From: Purpureocillium takamizusanense
Taxonomy: Eukaryota; Ascomycota; Sordariomycetes; Hypocreales; Ophiocordycipitaceae
DNA: 64,000 bases
Reading direction: 5' to 3'
Assembly: GCF_022605165.1 (NCBI RefSeq)
Contig: NC_063071.1
Span: 868,001 to 932,000 of the forward strand
Position numbers and translations under genes: made by a program. Under the pieces are notes generated by a model. The model was not told the DNA's origin and did no database searches. It saw only the letters and a list, made by a program, of their open reading frames with translations. This document shows, one piece after another, positions 29,011 to 41,000 of this stretch (position 1 is the stretch's first letter; the number at the start of each line of letters is the position of its first letter).

Positions 29011-29496
29011 AATGGGCAATGACGACACTCTTGTGGAGGGGGGAGGAGGGGGAGGGGCATCGGCACGCACGCCTTGCTTGCACTTTGGTGGTGGGGGGGT
29101 GGCCAGGCGGGCGCCTTGTTGTCTTGTCTCGTCTCGGGGAGATTCGAAAGAAGGCCTTCCCTCAACCGTTGTCCCCCTCCCCTCCCACTCTCCTTTTTGA
29201 GTCCGATGGAGGTGTTGTTGAGGTATTTACCACCAGGCAATGGCAGGTAGCACAAGGTGGTGAAGCGCGTGCACAGGGTGCAGACCCGCGTCGAGGCGTG
29301 ACGGCAGGTAATACTTGGAGTACTTCAGAAGTAACTACTAGCTTAAGGTAGCATCATAATAAATCTGTAGGCGCCCGGCCCCGCGACGGAGCGAGGCAGG
29401 CGCCGCGTTCCTGGATCGCTCCTCCCCTCCACTCAACATCCCGCAGCCATACCTACCTAAGCACATTTCGCTGCTGCGGCTGCTACTCTTGTTGCT

Positions 29497-29527
29497 CTCC
29501 TCCTCCTCCTCCTCCTCCTCCTCCTCC
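29497..29527 (+). repeat. CTC triplet microsatellite
   Basis: About ten CTC/TCC units, in the probable 5' leader of the HAD phosphatase gene. Confidence 0.85.
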
Positions 29528-29699
29528 CTATCCCCCCACCAAAAAGCAATTCTTTGCCTGCGGCACCACGTGTCTTTACACCTCCTTTTCGTCCAGCGTG
29601 TTTTCCCCCGCTTCTTCCCTTCCTCTTCTTGCTCTTCAACTTCTTCAGCTTCTCCAGCTTCTCGTCCGACCCATTGCTCGCTGCAAACCACCCGCCAAG

Positions 29700-30585
29700 A
29701 TGCCTGAGGTACGGCCGTCCGCCGATCCCCCTCCCCCTCCACTCCAAGATCTTATCACCCGCTTCTCCCAATTTCTTCGTGTGCCGAACCAATGTCACAC
29801 CACTCGAGAATGCAATTGTAGACTGCTAGCTAACTGACGGGCCGTGGCTGCTATAGATCACAACCCTCCTTTTCGACTGCGACAACACGCTCGTCCTCTC
29901 CGAGGAGCTGGCCTTTGAGGCCTGCGCCGGGCTCATCAATGAAATCTGCAAGGAGCGCGGCATCACCGTGTCCTTCACCGGGGACACGCTGATCAAGGAG
30001 TTTGTCGGCCAAAACTTCCGCGGCATGCTCACCACGCTGCAGAAGCAGTACGGCATCGAGATCTCCCCCAACGACATGGAAAAGTATGTCCGCATGGAGG
30101 AGGACGCCGTCATCGCCAAGCTCAAGGCCGCCGCCAGGCCCTGCGTCGGCGTTGACGAGCAGCTCGAGCGCCTCGCCGCCTCCCGCAAGTACCTGCTCGC
30201 CGTCGTGTCCTCGTCGGCTCTGCGCCGCGTCCGCGCTTCCATTGAAAAGGTCGGCCAGGACAAGTACTTCCCGGGTGACGTCGTCTTCTCCGCCGCCACC
30301 AGCCTTGAGAAGCCCACGAGCAAGCCCGACCCCGCCATCTACCTGCACGCCCTCAAGAAGCTGGGCAAGAAGGCCGAAGAAAGCGTTGCCATTGAGGACA
30401 GCAAGAGCGGCACCCTCAGCGGCACCCGCGCCGGCATCAAGGTCATTGGCTACGTCGGCCCCTACCCTGCCGAGAAGCAGGCCGAGATGGAGCAGGTGCT
30501 GCGCGACGCCGGCGCCGTCATCGTCATGCGCGACTGGTCCGAGTTCCCGGCGGCCCTGGCCAAGGTACAGGCAGGGGAGGTTTGA
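29700..30585 (+). CDS. HAD-superfamily phosphatase (245 aa, 2 exons)
   Basis: Haloacid-dehalogenase-like hydrolase of the beta-phosphoglucomutase/phosphatase type. Exon 1 is only nine bases (29700-29708, MPE); exon 2 is 29857-30585. Motif I is FDCDNTLV, with the nucleophile Asp and the acid/base Asp two residues later. Motif II is VVSSSALRR, motif III lysine is in KPTSKPDPAIY and motif IV is AIEDSKSG. A helical C1 cap lies between motifs I and II. The substrate cannot be told from sequence; a small phosphorylated sugar or sugar acid is usual. The start is taken from the tiny first exon because the second exon has no ATG before motif I. Confidence 0.88.
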
Positions 30586-30756
30586 AGCCCCCCTTTACTT
30601 TGGAGCGAATCACGCACGGCCTCTTGCTGAGGAACGAACCAGGCACGGCGCCCCGCTGCTCATATGTGAACACGATGGTGGCTAGACGTATAGATAGAGA
30701 TATACGATGAAATGAAAATGGAAGCCTTGTCTTATGAGTTTTTATTGCCCTTGCAT

Positions 30757-33219
30757 TCAATTTCTCCAGTCCATGAGGAAGCTGTTGACGCTTTGCAATG
30801 TCTGTCTACTCGGGTTGCATTCCGGATATGCCGCCATGATGCCGCCGAGCCTGATCTTGACGAGTGTCTTTGTAAAGGACGCACCCTCGGTCGACGCGCG
30901 GAACCTGCCCTCGTCATCAAACAGGTAACATGACAGTGCCAATGCCGCGCCGATGGACAGGTCCTTGCCCGATTCGCACCCAATGACGACCTGTGGCCGT
31001 TGCCGCCCCTTGGACTCCGAGGCAGATGAGGCGCCTCCATCCTGGGCATCGGCGGCGGCGCCCCTTTCCAAAAACTTGGCGACAAAGGAGCATATCTCGG
31101 GGAGGGCGAGGCGCAGGTTCCGCGCGGCCGTCTTACTCTTCCCCAGCCCGACCTGCATGTAGGTGGGCGACCGTACCCAGGTGTCCTTGGGCGTAGGCGT
31201 GCTGCTCAGCGCGATGTGGCAGTGCGTTGAGCTGAGGGCGTCTGTGGCTGTGGGAGCACCGTCTTCGGGGATGGGAACGGCGGCGGCAGGAGGAGATGGA
31301 GGAGGAGGAGGAGGAGGAGGAGGAGGAGGGGCGTCGAGGGGGAGTGCGCAAACGGAGATTTGGGGCGTGAGGCGGTGGGTGGTGAGGGGGCCGGCTGGGG
31401 AGGAGGGGGTAGTAGAGGCGGTAGCTGAATCAGTGGAGGACGAGGTGGTGGTAGTAGTGGAGGGTAATGATGATGAGTATGCGGCGGCGGTGACGGAGGA
31501 CGACGAAGAAGAAGTGCAGGAGGCGACGAGCGAGGCGATGAGCTCGGGCAGGGCGTCGTCCGGGGCGGAGAGCAGCTCGGCCGCGTGCGCCCAGAAGAGC
31601 GCGGGGGTGAGGCCGTGGGCCCAGTTCTCCGTGTCGTCGGCGGCGCCCTGGATGTAGCCGCCGGCGTCGGCCTCGGTGCCGGCGACGACGCGCCTGCTGG
31701 CGGTGAGGCAGATTACGGGGCGGTAGTCTGTGAAGAGCGTGCCGTCGTCGTCGTCCTCCTCCTCCCCATCTTTCTCCTCTTCCTCCTCCACCTCTTCCCA
31801 CTCTTGCTCTTGCTCCTTTTCTTCGACACCATCGCCGCCTTCATCAGCAACGCCACCGCGCTGATTCCCGTCCTCGCCATCATAACGATCAACGATGTCG
31901 TCAGCACCATCATCAGCATCAGCATCATCGTCGCTGTCGTCTGCGTCGTCGTCGTCGCGAAAGGAGCGCAGCGGCGAGTCCTGCGTCACCCACAGGGGCC
32001 GGAGAGGCTTGGTGAGGCAGCGGGGCAGGGCGCGGCCGAGCTCGAGGGCGCGCAGGGCGTCGGCAAAGCCGGGCAGCAGGGCGGCGACCTGGGCGCGGGT
32101 CGAGGGGAGGAGGTGCGGCGGGAGGTGCAGCTCGTGCGAGAGGGGGTGGTGCGGGAGGAGGACGCGGTTGAGGACGGCGCACCAGACGGGCACGGTGGTG
32201 GAGAGGGCGTCGGGCATGCCTGTATGGTGGCACGGTCAGCGTAGCTCTGGTTTCCCTTGGTTGTTGCTGTGGCTGTTGCTCCTATTCTTGTACGTGGGCG
32301 TGGGAGACGGCAGTAGATGGCGGCACCAGCGCTAGATAGGGGTGTGAGGTGTAGAGTAAGATGTTGGCAAGGAGGGGAGGAGGGCTTCTAGAACGGTCAA
32401 GGGAGTGGGGTGACTTGCGTTTTCCGCGCCGCGTAGAGTCGACGATGATGATTCTGAAGGGAAATAATGTCAGCATCGTTTTCGTGTGTTCCGCCTCCTA
32501 CTTATCTTCCAGTCTCTCTCTCTCTCTTTCCCATTTCCCCTTCCCCACTAGCTACTCTCTCCGGTCCAAGCAGTCGAGACCAGATAAAAGGACTGGGACC
32601 AGCCGACCGAAGAAAAGAGAAGAGACTGAAAAAGGGGCCATGATATGAGAGAGAAAGATAAACACAAGAGATGAAATACATACCCGTCATTCTTCTCAAT
32701 GAGCTCCACGAGGTGCAAGTTCAGCCTACGCGTGCTAAACTTCCACGCCCGCTCGTGCCCGTCCGTGCTCTTGAAGTAGGCGCTCGCCGCCTTGTCCGCC
32801 GGCGGGACGTACCAGCTGCCGCAGCGCTCATTCGCCACGAGCGGGCGCCGCTGCCGCCGCCGCCTGAGTCTTCTTCTGGGCTTCCTGCTCTTAGTGGCTC
32901 CAGACGAGGTAGCAGCAGCATCAGTAGTAATAGTACTGCTAGTGGTGGTGGTAGTTGCGGTTGTAGAGGTAGTCGTAGGAGCAGCAGCGGTGGTGGTGGA
33001 GAGGGCCGCCGCCGCGCGCGCGACAAACTGCGCGTCGGCGTGGATCGAAGCCAGGCGGTTGTGCACGCTCAGCGTGGAGCGCCGGAGCGAGCCGAGAAGC
33101 GAGGACATGGACATGTGCTGCTCGCTCGCGGCCGGCGTGGCCGCCGCCGACGGGAAGATGAGGTCCGTGTGGCGGGGGGGCGGCGGCAGCGGCCTTGCTG
33201 GATCGTCGTCGGATGCCAT
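30757..33219 (-). CDS. rit1: tRNA A64-2'-O-ribosylphosphate transferase Rit1 (677 aa, 3 exons)
   Basis: Adds ribosyl phosphate to A64 of initiator tRNA-Met so that it is kept out of elongation. Exons 33219-32684, 32453-32419 and 32219-30757 (minus). The N-terminal half has SVHNRLASI, PLVANERCGSWYVPP, YFKSTDGHERAW and, across both introns, IIIVDSTRRGKRMPDALS, all family signatures. The C-terminal DUSP-like part has VVIGCESGKDLSIGAAL, a phosphatase-like P-loop. The second intron (32220-32418) starts with GC (GCAAGT) instead of GT. The third exon carries long Asp/Glu, Ser/Thr and Pro (12 in a row) tracts, making this protein clearly longer than yeast Rit1; these are likely disordered insertions. 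Confidence 0.93.
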
Positions 33220-33740
33220 GGCGGCGCTGAGGGACGGGGTTGAGTCTCTCTATGTCTCTCTGTGTATGTGTGTGTTTGTGTGGTGTAACGGGGGTGTGTG
33301 TGGTGTAAGTGGTGGGTGAGGAGACGTGAGACTACTGTGAGAGGAGAGGTGAGGTTGAGAAGTTTGGAGTCGAGCTTTTTTGGTGGTTGAGCTTGGACGT
33401 GGGGGGTTCCACAATACAACTTACACAGCTCCAAGTTAAGTTGGGAGGTCGAGATGCGCCTCAGGCGACGACCGCTTAGAAAATATTCTGGGGCCAACAT
33501 GGTTACTTGAGACGACTTGAAGGAATAGCACGTCATGTCATGCCATGTTGTGTGTAGCAGTCGTAATTCGTTGCATGGACCTCCGCCTATATATATACCA
33601 GGCCTCTCTCTTTACATGTCCAACCCGCACGACATGTCTGCCAGTCTGCATACGATGGACCTATCCCACCATTCAGTCGGCCAGCTTTTACCTCACAATC
33701 CAGCTATACATCCACAAACAATTTCAAAAACAATACATGG
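33220..33740. other. rit1 promoter region
   Basis: 521 bp upstream of rit1 and downstream of the GFO/IDH/MocA gene, both minus strand. A TG-rich tract lies at 33255-33315. No gene is supported. Confidence 0.55.
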
Positions 33741-35074
33741 CTACACCAGCTTCCACTGGTCGCCATCGACGGAAATGCCCACCTCGCGCCCCTCGTCGAT
33801 GCTCCTCCGGCCGGCCTCGAGAATGGCCGTTGTGGCAATGGTGTTGCGCAAGGTGGGCAGGCCCTTGGCGTCGAGGTCCTCGGGCTTGGCGGCGCCTGCG
33901 TTGACGGCGCGGCAGCCGTCGACAAACTTCTCGAGGGAGATGTAGCCGTAGCCGGTCTGGCCGTTGAAGTTGCCGTCCTCGTCCGGGGCGTAGCGCATGT
34001 AGAAGGGGTTGAACCACTGCAGCTGGCCGGCGGCGTCGTCGGCCACGTCATAGCCGCGGTGGGCCTGGTCGACGCGGATCTCGCCGCCGGAGGCCAGGTA
34101 GTGGAAGTACTGGTTGGTGTGGACGCCGGCGCGCTGGGGCGCGGTCCACGAGGCCGTGTAGACGCCGACGGCGCGCTTGGAGGGCTCGCCCGTCTTGGCC
34201 CAGGTGACGAGCAGGGAGATGGTGTCCTCGGTCTCTTCGGCGCAGCCGAGGTCGGTGGCGACGCCCTTGGAGGACGAGGCAGAGACCTTGACGGGCAGGT
34301 AGCCGAGCTGCTGGACCATGGAGTCGCAAATGTCGACGTGGTGGCTGTTGAGGTAGTAGGAGATGTCGGACTCGCGGCCGGCCCAGGCCTTGAAGGTCTC
34401 GAGCTGGTACTTGGGCTGGCTCATGTAGGCGTAAAAGTAGTTGAAGTCGCCGAGGCCCCGGGCCTTGAAGCGGGCGTCCGAGTAGGCGGGGTCGAAGCGC
34501 TTGTGGTGCTCGACGAAGACGTAGACGCCATTGGCCGCGGCGCGGCGCAGCAGCTCCTGGTGGTGCTCGAGCAGCTTGACGGCGGGCTTGGTTAGTAGAA
34601 CGTGGACACGGCGCTCGACGGCGTAGAGGGCGATGGGGTAGTGGGTAGGGTCCGGGGTGAAGATGGTGATGGCGTCGCCGGGCTTCAGCGCGTCGATGGC
34701 GGCCTTGTAGGCGTCCGGGTTCACGGCGTCGTCGGCGGGGAAGGAGTCGAAGGAGGTGTCGAGGCCGTTGTAGGCCTGGGTGATGTTGCGATCAAGGTGG
34801 TCGCGGATGGCGGGGAACTTCTTGCCGTTGACGCCCACCATGCCCAGCTTGTTGACCTTGCCGCGGCGGCGCAGGTCGAAGAGGGTGAGGCCGACGACGC
34901 CCACCTTTTTGTCCGAGGCCGAGGCGCCGCCGCCGACGAAGCCGGTGGTGTACTCGCCCGTGCCAATCTGTCGAGCGTCAGTGACTGAGCGACGATACGA
35001 AGGGGGGGAGGAGCTTCGCGCGAGGCGCATGTGAGAGAATTGGGACGAACCATCAAGACGTTGAGGGGCTCCAT
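33741..35074 (-). CDS. GFO/IDH/MocA-family NAD(P)-dependent oxidoreductase (416 aa, 2 exons)
   Basis: Exon 1 is 24 bases (35074-35051, MEPLNVLM) and exon 2 is 34967-33741. The splice completes the Rossmann motif VLMIGTGEYTTGF, with GxGxxxxG. The donor is GTTCGT, off consensus. Further family marks are VLLTKPAVKLLEHHQ (position of the usual EKP) and VEHHKRFDPAYSD, and SHHVDICD in the C-terminal domain. Substrate unknown; the family acts on sugars, inositols and related polyols. It is divergent from the DapA-family aldolase across 1.9 kb. Both families occur in sugar-acid breakdown, but the large distance makes a joint pathway only a suggestion. Confidence 0.85.
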
Positions 35075-36894
35075 GGTCGCTGCTGGTGGGGTTCAAAGCA
35101 CTCGATCCTTTCAATGGAGTCAGCGGAGGTGATAGTGATGTTGGCTGTGATACGATGGCGAGAGGCAGGACGGGGGCACAATATGTATGCGCCGTTGCAC
35201 AGAGAGCGAGGAGGAGATGAAGTGGTAGGTATTAACTCAGGTGCTAGCTTGGCAGGTGAGCTTCGGCGTTTGGGCGCGATACACGTCAGTTGCCGTGCAG
35301 TCACTCCATGATGTGCCGGGATGCTGCGGGCAGCTCTGACGGAAGAATTGATTGAGGGGCAGCACCCTCAGCCCCCCCCCCCCCCCTTCAGCGCGGGGCA
35401 GCAGCCACGCCACAGCGGCCGCCCACAGCGTCAATTGCCGCTCGCTGACAGGGGAACAAGGGGGGGGTCCTTGAACTGACTGCCCGTGACAGTGCCTGGC
35501 CGCTAACAAGACAAGGTTGGAAGCCACTGACAACCACCCAGCGTGTCGCCATGGGGCTCTCGCGGCGACTCCCATGGATGTCGTAGTAGCACATGGGAAA
35601 ATAGTGGACGGACAATTTTAGAAGCCAAGAGGCAATCGGCAATCCAATTCTACATACTCCGTACTTCGTACATTTCCATCTCAATTGTTCTGCTTCATTG
35701 ACTCCCGTACACGGTGTGTTGCACGATCGGGGCACACGCATCCGCCCGCCCAATATTCGCGGGCGCCACTGAAGACCTTCATTCATCCCGTCGGCTGTTG
35801 GTCCTGCCCTGCCACGATCCCCCCGGTCGTTGCCGGTGAGTGGTGGAAATTCCCCGGCAATTAATTTCTCCGCCCTCCAGCAGAGGGGAGCCACCCCCGC
35901 GCCCTGCTTCTGCCCGCTGCTGTGCATCAACCATCCCAACACCACATCCAACAACAAACACGTCGGGCCACAGGGGGCCGAGTCCGAAGTACATACATAC
36001 TTGTGCGAGCCGGCGGCCATGTTGCTGCTTCTATATGGTCAGGGAGTAAAGAGTAGAACAAGTCATACCACCCTGACTCTGTCAGCCTCCTGTGTCCCAT
36101 GGATGTGCAGCAGGCCGTTGTCGGCGCCGTCTACTAATTGCAGCGAAGCGCGTACTTCGTAGGCTCATTCCAGCTTCGCCATGCGCCGTGCGTGAAAATC
36201 TGTGAGAACAAACTCGGCCTCCAAAACATTGCCACCATAGGAGTAGTACGCATTGGCACCGCAGACCGTCTACTTATATACCCAGAGCCTGGCTGCAACT
36301 ACGTACTAAGTTACACATTTCCAAGAACGTGGTCGGCACCAAGTAAAAAGCGCCGAGAAACAGCGCTCGTCCCTTCGGGTCAATAATATCCATGTTAATC
36401 TCCCCCCTTCTCCCCAGCGAGCGCCCCGCCATCCACCCCCGCTGCCCCGTAAGGTTCCATCTTCTGGGGGAGGAAAGTGCCCGCCGGCTCGCCGCCCCGA
36501 TACCGACCCCGAGCCCGAAGCTGCCTCCACTACGCGCCCCTCCGCCGTCGGCCAGCACAGCACCACACGGCACAGCACACCACCCACCACCACCACATTG
36601 AGCCTGCCCCTCCCATCGTCATCCCTCTCTCAATTTATATGCCCGTCGTGCAGCCACTCGCTCGCTCCTCCGTTACATTTTCAATCAACTACCGCCCGTT
36701 TCTTACGTACTCGACAGTTCTTTTTCTTTTACTCCAACGAGGTTTGAGCATTGCGCACGGCTGTGTAGAGAGGCCCTCTCACTCACGGCAACGAGCTGCC
36801 GCTGTTCACTCACCCTCCGCCCACTTACACGCACACCTGCCTCACCACCACCCAACATCCGGGAATAGCCTCACTCTCACCCACTCACTCACCC

Positions 36895-36925
<31 letters not shown>

Positions 36926-36953
36926 CGACAGCTTCTTCTTTCCACAGCCCACC
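35075..36953. other. Divergent 1.9-kb intergenic gap
   Basis: It separates the oxidoreductase (minus) from the aldolase (plus). A run of 15 C at 35372-35386 is a likely place for sequencing or assembly error. A CAA repeat (36894-36926) lies in the leader of the aldolase. No other gene is supported. Confidence 0.6.
36894..36926 (+). repeat. CAA repeat in 5' leader
   Basis: About eleven CAA units lie directly before the aldolase start. CAA-rich leaders are unstructured, but no effect is shown here. Confidence 0.85.
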
Positions 36954-37922
36954 ATGACGTCGCCAAATTCATCCCCCCGCCCCCTCCCCTGCGGCATCTA
37001 CGCCCCCACCATGACCTTCTTCGACCCCTCCACCGAGGACCTCGACCTCCCCGCCGTCCGCGCCCACGCCCAGCGCCTCGCCCGCGCCGGCCTCGCCGGC
37101 CTCGTCGTCATGGGCTCCAACGGCGAGGCCGTCCACTGCTCCCGCGACGAGAAGCTCGCCGTCCTGCGCGCCACCCGCGCCGCCCTCGACGACGCCGGCT
37201 TCCCCCGCGTGCCCGTCCTCTTCGGCGCCTCGGAGCCCAGCGTCCGCGGCACCGTCGAGCTCTGCCGCCTCGCCGCCGAGGGGGGAGCCGCAGACGCCGT
37301 CCTGGCCTTGCCCCCTTCCTACTACCGCGCCCTCGTCGACGAAGAGACCGTCTTCGACTACTTCACCGCCGTCGCCGACGCCAGCCCCCTTCCCGTGATC
37401 GTCTACAATTACCCCGGCGCCGTTGCGGGCCTAGACCTCGACAGCGACCTTCTCGTCCGCCTCGCCCGCGCGCACCCCAACATCCGCGGCACAAAGTTCA
37501 CCTGCGGCAGCACCGGCAAGCTCACCCGCGTCGCCGCCACCCTCGACGCAAAGACCCCCCGCGGCTCCGGCTCCGGCTACATGGCCTTTGGCGGCATCTG
37601 CGACTTCACCCTCCAGACCCTCGTCAGCGGCGGCAGCGGCGTCATCGCCGGCGGCGCAAACGTCATGCCCAAGCTCTGCGTCCGCGTCTGGGACCTCGCC
37701 GCCCAGGGCAAGAGAGACGAGGCCGAGGCCCTGCAAAAGGTCCTCAGCCGCTGCGACTGGCCCCTGACCAAGGCCGCCATCGCCGGCACCAAGCAGGCCC
37801 TCCAGCTCTACTACGGCTACGGCGGCTACCCCCGCCGCCCGCTCAAGAGGCTCGACGAGGCCGCCGTCGCCGCCATCAAAGAGGGCATCAAGGAGGCCAT
37901 GGACATTGAGAACAGCTTGTAG
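36954..37922 (+). CDS. DapA/NAL-family class I aldolase (322 aa, intronless)
   Basis: Dihydrodipicolinate synthase/N-acetylneuraminate lyase superfamily; in filamentous fungi members include 4-hydroxy-2-oxoglutarate aldolase and the L-threo-3-deoxy-hexulosonate aldolase of D-galacturonate breakdown. Fungi do not make lysine by DapA, so a catabolic role is expected. GSNGEAVHCSRDEK is the conserved substrate loop. Tyr151 in VYNYPG and Lys181 in RGTKFTCG are the catalytic pair; the lysine forms the Schiff base. The start at 36954 is chosen because the family begins shortly after (GIYAPTMTFF); the open frame extends upstream through the CAA repeat and is not conserved. Codon use is strongly C-ended. 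Confidence 0.9.
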   Translation: MTSPNSSPRPLPCGIYAPTMTFFDPSTEDLDLPAVRAHAQRLARAGLAGLVVMGSNGEAVHCSRDEKLAVLRATRAALDDAGFPRVPVLFGASEPSVRGTVELCRLAAEGGAADAVLALPPSYYRALVDEETVFDYFTAVADASPLPVIVYNYPGAVAGLDLDSDLLVRLARAHPNIRGTKFTCGSTGKLTRVAATLDAKTPRGSGSGYMAFGGICDFTLQTLVSGGSGVIAGGANVMPKLCVRVWDLAAQGKRDEAEALQKVLSRCDWPLTKAAIAGTKQALQLYYGYGGYPRRPLKRLDEAAVAAIKEGIKEAMDIENSL

Positions 37923-38078
37923 AACTGCGCACCCTTGGGGACGAGACGTGCGTCGAGGTTGAGATTGCGTTCGCATATAGAGACCTGCCTGTAAGCTCAG
38001 CCGGCCATTCAAAATGTCGTCTCACATGAAGCCACAGAATGGAAAGAAAACAAAATAAAAACTCCAAAGCAATGCCCC

Positions 38079-41000
38079 TCACAGCCCGTCGTCTCCCCAC
38101 AAGTGCTCATCGTCTTCCTCCCCCTCCGTCGACTCCACGCCGTCGCAGCACGTCCCGCAAAACAAGGTCCCGCACGAAATCGACTCCCGCGTAATCCCTT
38201 CAAACAGACTGGCAGCCGTCGGTCGAGCATGCTGGTCGTGCTGCAGAATCTCGAGCGCCCATCCGACGGCCGCGTTATCTCCCAGGGGTACCAGCTGTCG
38301 AAGCTCATCCGCCCACCCCAGCATACTCTCCCCATTTGCATGAAAGGAGGGCGTGTCGGTCTGCTCCATGCAATACGCCCTCAGCTCCTGTGTCGTCCTT
38401 CTCTTGAGCACCGTCACCATCTCCAGGAAGACGCAACCCAGCGACCACATGTCTGCAGCCGTGTTGCGCCGCTCCACCCGGACGACCTCAGGCGCCGCGT
38501 AAATCATCGTCTTCCCCGAGTCTGCCGTCGTCGTGGCCCTCGTCAGGTTCTCCCAGCTGTGGGCGATGCCGAAGTCGGCAAGGTACACCTGGTCGCTGCG
38601 GACAATGATGTTCTGCGGCTTGATGTCGCGGTGTCGCACCTTGGAATCGTGCAGGTACTGGACCGCACTCGCGAGGCACCCAAAGAAGCTCCTCATGAGC
38701 GTGCGCTTGTCGGGCTCGTTTGCGCATCTGGCGTAGTATTCAGCTAGGTTGTGGTCTCCGACGGGCTCCATGAGCAACGCGAAATACTTGGGATCGGAAT
38801 ACGTCGCCACCTGCACATCCATATTAGCTGCAAAGAACCACGTTGAATCAACGAGACCTGGTGCCCACCAGAGACACGCAATGCCGGTGTGTCAGTCTCT
38901 TGAGGATGCCGAGCTCCGTTCGAAATGTCTGCACGTCCTCGGCCCGTAGACCCCTCGACTTGCGAAAGAGCTTCCGCGCATACTCTCGTTGACTAAAGTT
39001 GCTCATGACCTTGTCCACCGACCCGTGGGCGCCACGTCCCAACCTCGCAATGACCCTGAACGGCAATGGGTCGTCCTTTGAGAAGTATGCGTGCTTTTGC
39101 TCGCCATTCTCCAGCTGAAACGACTTGGATTGTGAGTACGCCACATTTTGCCGGTCCAAGAACCGAGCCTGTATTGACGGTTGCAGTGCTGCTGGCAACG
39201 TGCTGGTCGTGAAAGGAAACCACATGTCGTTGATCCCCAAGCGCAAGAATGTCTCCATGGCCTCAAGCTGGTCTATCACGCGAAGGACAGTGTAGAGCCT
39301 TGGGGCTGTGCTCCAGGCCGCGTTGCCCGTGTTTCGAAGGTAGGTTGACATTCGATAAAAGTCCGAGTCCGTGAATGCCACAGCCATGCTCGTCGACGAG
39401 GAGAAGAATGCGTCCAAGCCGGAGCTGCTGGTGACCACGGTCAACTCAGTGCTTGAAACGTCCACGTTCCCAGGCACACCGGACTCTGCCTCGCTCTCGT
39501 CTGCGGATTGAGCCCTCGGCTTCTTCTTCACAGTCTCTTCGAGCCCCCCGACGCCAGAGTCGACTGTCAGACTTTCATTCTTCCAAGGCGCATCCCCAAC
39601 TCGCTGAGAGGTTGTCTCTCGCTCCGGATCCAACGAGTTGGGGCCGCTCACGACCACGGCTTCCGGTGCTGCTGGCTTCGAATTACCCTTCTCCGCCACT
39701 CCCTTTGGTACTTTTTTCTTCCTCGGGACGGGTGATGGCCTGACCGCGTCGTCCGCGTCGTGAAATTTCACGACTGTCGGTGCCTGCTCTCCATCTGCGT
39801 GTGTCTCGCTAGCCTTACGACTTGTCATCCTGGCGTCATTGGCCTCGACGGATCGCGACGTGCTTCCTCCCACAGCGGGGTTACCAATGTCAGGCACGAC
39901 TCTCTCTTGGGGAGCACCGGAGCCTCGCTTTTCCGACTTTTGAGCTGTTTTGGCTTCCCCCAGAGGCCTGATCTTCGCCTCGATTTCCTCGAGCTCATGC
40001 CGCTTGACCACCAACGACCAATGCGTTGCGTCAGGATTGTCTTCTGCCCACGCTCTTATCGCCATGACGGTGTCCAACAGGGACGGGTCCGCGTCCGCCG
40101 AGGTCACATCCAGAAGTTCCAGGCATTTTGCGACGTGCCCATCCAAGTCACAGCGACTCGCAACTCTGGCAGCCTCTGCTGAGTCGTCGGCCGCAAACTT
40201 CTGCGCATACACTTTCAGTGACTGCATTTCAGAGTCGCTCAAGGCACCAGCGGTATCTATACTTTTCGATATGTGAGCCTGCGTCCCGGGGATGGAAACC
40301 TTGACACTGATGGCGTGACGAGCGTCGATGTCGATTTCCACTTGCAGCACGAAGTTTGCCGTCGCGACGTGTGCAAACAGCGGCATGAGATCCAATGTCC
40401 CAATCCGCCTGTTGTCTTTGGTCTTGGTCCTGTTCCCTTCATAGACGCGCAACGCCCCGTGCGAAGGCATGGCTTGAACTGGTCGGGCTTGCTCACCGGA
40501 AAGGGGGGCCGGTTTGATGACCTCGAGGCATTCTTGCTTGACGTTCCACCAGAACGATTCTTGGTACTTTGACGGAACCGTTCCATTTCTCGAGATCAAC
40601 TTGGTCATCGTTCCCCCCGTCGTTTCGACGCCGATGTGCTGAGTCGCCACCTCCAGAAGCAACAGGTCCTGAATAGGATGCGTCTGTACATCCATCCCGA
40701 TTATCACGCCAGCCTGCAGGGCCAGTCCGATGGCTCCGGCGTCTCCCACGTTGACGTATTTAATCATTGACTGCGTGAAATTCTTTTTCCAGAGGTCTTG
40801 AAGCTTCGGTATTCTCGCAGACTCGCCGCCAGCAAAGACGTAGGAGACACCAAGACGAGCATAGTTGGACTGCACGAGCATGTTATCGACGGTGGCCGTT
40901 ATCTGATTGAACAGATGCCCACACAGCGACTCAAATGTCTCGCGGGTGACTGTCTCAGTGAAATCTTGACCGTTCATCAGGGATTCCAGCTCCACGGTAT

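Larger units (their letters stand above)
27853..29699. other. Microsatellite-rich intergenic gap
   Basis: 1.85 kb without a supported gene. It has a GGT run (28533-28567), adjoining GAT and CTG runs (28974-29010) and a CTC run (29497-29527). Translated frames across these are homopolymeric (poly-V, poly-W, poly-S) and not believable genes. Confidence 0.6.

Noticed and set aside
34059..34595. Antisense Gly/Val-rich frame over the oxidoreductase
   Set aside because: Mirror of a strongly third-position-biased gene; low complexity and no motif.
38811..38868. Alternative splice using the AG before CTAATATGG in the Hsp70-kinase gene
   Set aside because: It creates a stop or needs a poor GTTGAT donor; the GTGGGC...GTGCAG choice restores the kinase core sequence VSL-VATYSDPKYF.
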